From: Bacteriovoracaceae bacterium UBA2394
GTDB taxonomy: Bacteria > Bdellovibrionota > UBA2394
Direction of reading: 5' to 3'
NCBI GenBank assembly: GCA_002343335.1
Contig: DDSI01000248.1
Location: forward strand, 1-6,490
Length of the DNA: 6,490 nt
Each line of letters opens with the position of its first letter. Position 1 is the first letter of the stretch. The position numbers were made by a program, and so were the translations under genes. Positions 5,908 through 6,490 of this stretch are shown piece by piece. The notes beneath the pieces were generated by a model. That model was not told the origin of the DNA and searched no databases. It saw only the letters and a list, made by a program, of their open reading frames with translations.

Positions 5908-6490
5908 ATTCAAATCCCAACTTCCAAAATAATGTCAGATCAAATTCGGAGCTAAATGCTATGAACTCAGTCCCGCAATTTAATCGGTCGACGGAACCGA
6001 ATGTTCGAATCACGGTTGTTCACGATCACGCTGAGATCGTGATTCATACGCCGAATGAAAAGATCAATAAGCTCAATAAGCAAGCGTGGATGGAACTCTA
6101 TGAGCACGTCGCCTTTTTGAAAGCGAAGGCAAATGAGATTAAAACCGTTCTCATCTGGTCGGATAAGCCGGATATGTTTTTGGCGGGAGCTGATATTACC
6201 GAAATTGAAGCGATGACCGAGCGCAAGGATGATATGGCTCTCGTCGAAAAAGCGCAGGAAGTCTTCCAAGCGCTTTCCGAACTTCCTCAAGTCACATTGT
6301 GCGCGATCGACGGTCCCTGCATGGGGGGTGGATTGGAGTTGGCTTTAGCTTGCAAGTATCGCATTTGTTCGGACTCGCCTAAGACTTCGATCGGCGTTCC
6401 GGAAGTGCAGTTGGGTGTATTGCCTGGAGCGGGAGGTACGCAAAGACTGCCTCGAGTGATCTCACTCCCTGAAGCCATCACGATGATCAC
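5904..6490 (+). CDS. fadJ: FadJ-like fatty-acid oxidation complex alpha subunit, N-terminal enoyl-CoA hydratase part (3' end outside window)
   Basis: The frame stays open from 5904 to the window end (195 complete codons). After about 33 Asn/Ser-rich residues comes a crotonase domain. FLAGADI (92-98) and AIDGPCMGGGLELALAC (134-150) form the oxyanion region, with catalytic Glu145, and PEVQLGVLPGAGGTQRLPR (166-184) carries catalytic Glu167. The 22-residue gap between the two glutamates and the sequence around the second fit the FadJ/mitochondrial trifunctional alpha group better than FadB as I remember them. Such proteins run to about 700 residues and continue with an NAD-dependent 3-hydroxyacyl-CoA dehydrogenase domain, which lies beyond the window, so a stand-alone hydratase is not excluded. 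The ATG at 5904 overlaps the thiolase stop by 4 bases. The ATG at 5961, with GGAG 9 bases upstream (5948-5951), is a plausible alternative start that would remove 19 odd residues. Confidence 0.88.
   Translation, partial: MNSNPNFQNNVRSNSELNAMNSVPQFNRSTEPNVRITVVHDHAEIVIHTPNEKINKLNKQAWMELYEHVAFLKAKANEIKTVLIWSDKPDMFLAGADITEIEAMTERKDDMALVEKAQEVFQALSELPQVTLCAIDGPCMGGGLELALACKYRICSDSPKTSIGVPEVQLGVLPGAGGTQRLPRVISLPEAITMI

Overview
The window looks like a stretch of core chromosome from a Gram-negative bacterium: densely packed genes, mixed ATG and GTG starts, Shine-Dalgarno sites on some genes, and two predicted exported proteins. The gene types and the style of the hypothetical proteins remind me of the Bdellovibrio side of the old deltaproteobacteria. 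That placement is an impression from memory and not proven by the sequence. I see no RNA genes, insertion sequences, integrases, CRISPR arrays or long repeats.

Layout. (1) Bases 1-2061, + strand: the 3' end of an NAD(P)HX dehydratase gene (nnr), tsaE overlapping it by 4 bases, and a monofunctional aspartokinase gene (lysC) 9 bases after the tsaE stop. The spacing indicates one operon. lysC carries a second, internal ATG at codon 246 behind a good ribosome-binding site. This is the arrangement that yields a separate small regulatory (beta) subunit in Bacillus- and Corynebacterium-type aspartokinases. (2) Bases 2075-2701, - strand: an unrecognised secreted protein gene, convergent with lysC across a 13-base gap. 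(3) Bases 2744-4532, + strand: a short-signal-peptide, helix-rich protein of unknown function, then, one base after its stop, a calcineurin-like phosphoesterase-fold protein in which several metal-binding and catalytic residues are replaced. (4) Bases 4533-4611: a 79-base gap, the longest in the window, holding the strong thiolase ribosome-binding site. (5) Bases 4612-6490, + strand: a FadI-like thiolase and, with a 4-base overlap, the start of a FadJ-like multifunctional enoyl-CoA hydratase/3-hydroxyacyl-CoA dehydrogenase that runs off the end of the window.

How the parts work together. Region 1 combines metabolite repair (Nnr), tRNA t6A modification (TsaE) and the first step of the aspartate amino-acid family (LysC); the link is probably co-expression and not one pathway. 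Region 5 is a fatty-acid beta-oxidation pair: FadJ would hydrate and oxidise enoyl-CoA and FadI would cleave the resulting 3-ketoacyl-CoA. The middle region (2075-4532) is the least understood. Its most notable member is the probable pseudo-phosphoesterase, tightly coupled to an exported partner of unknown role.
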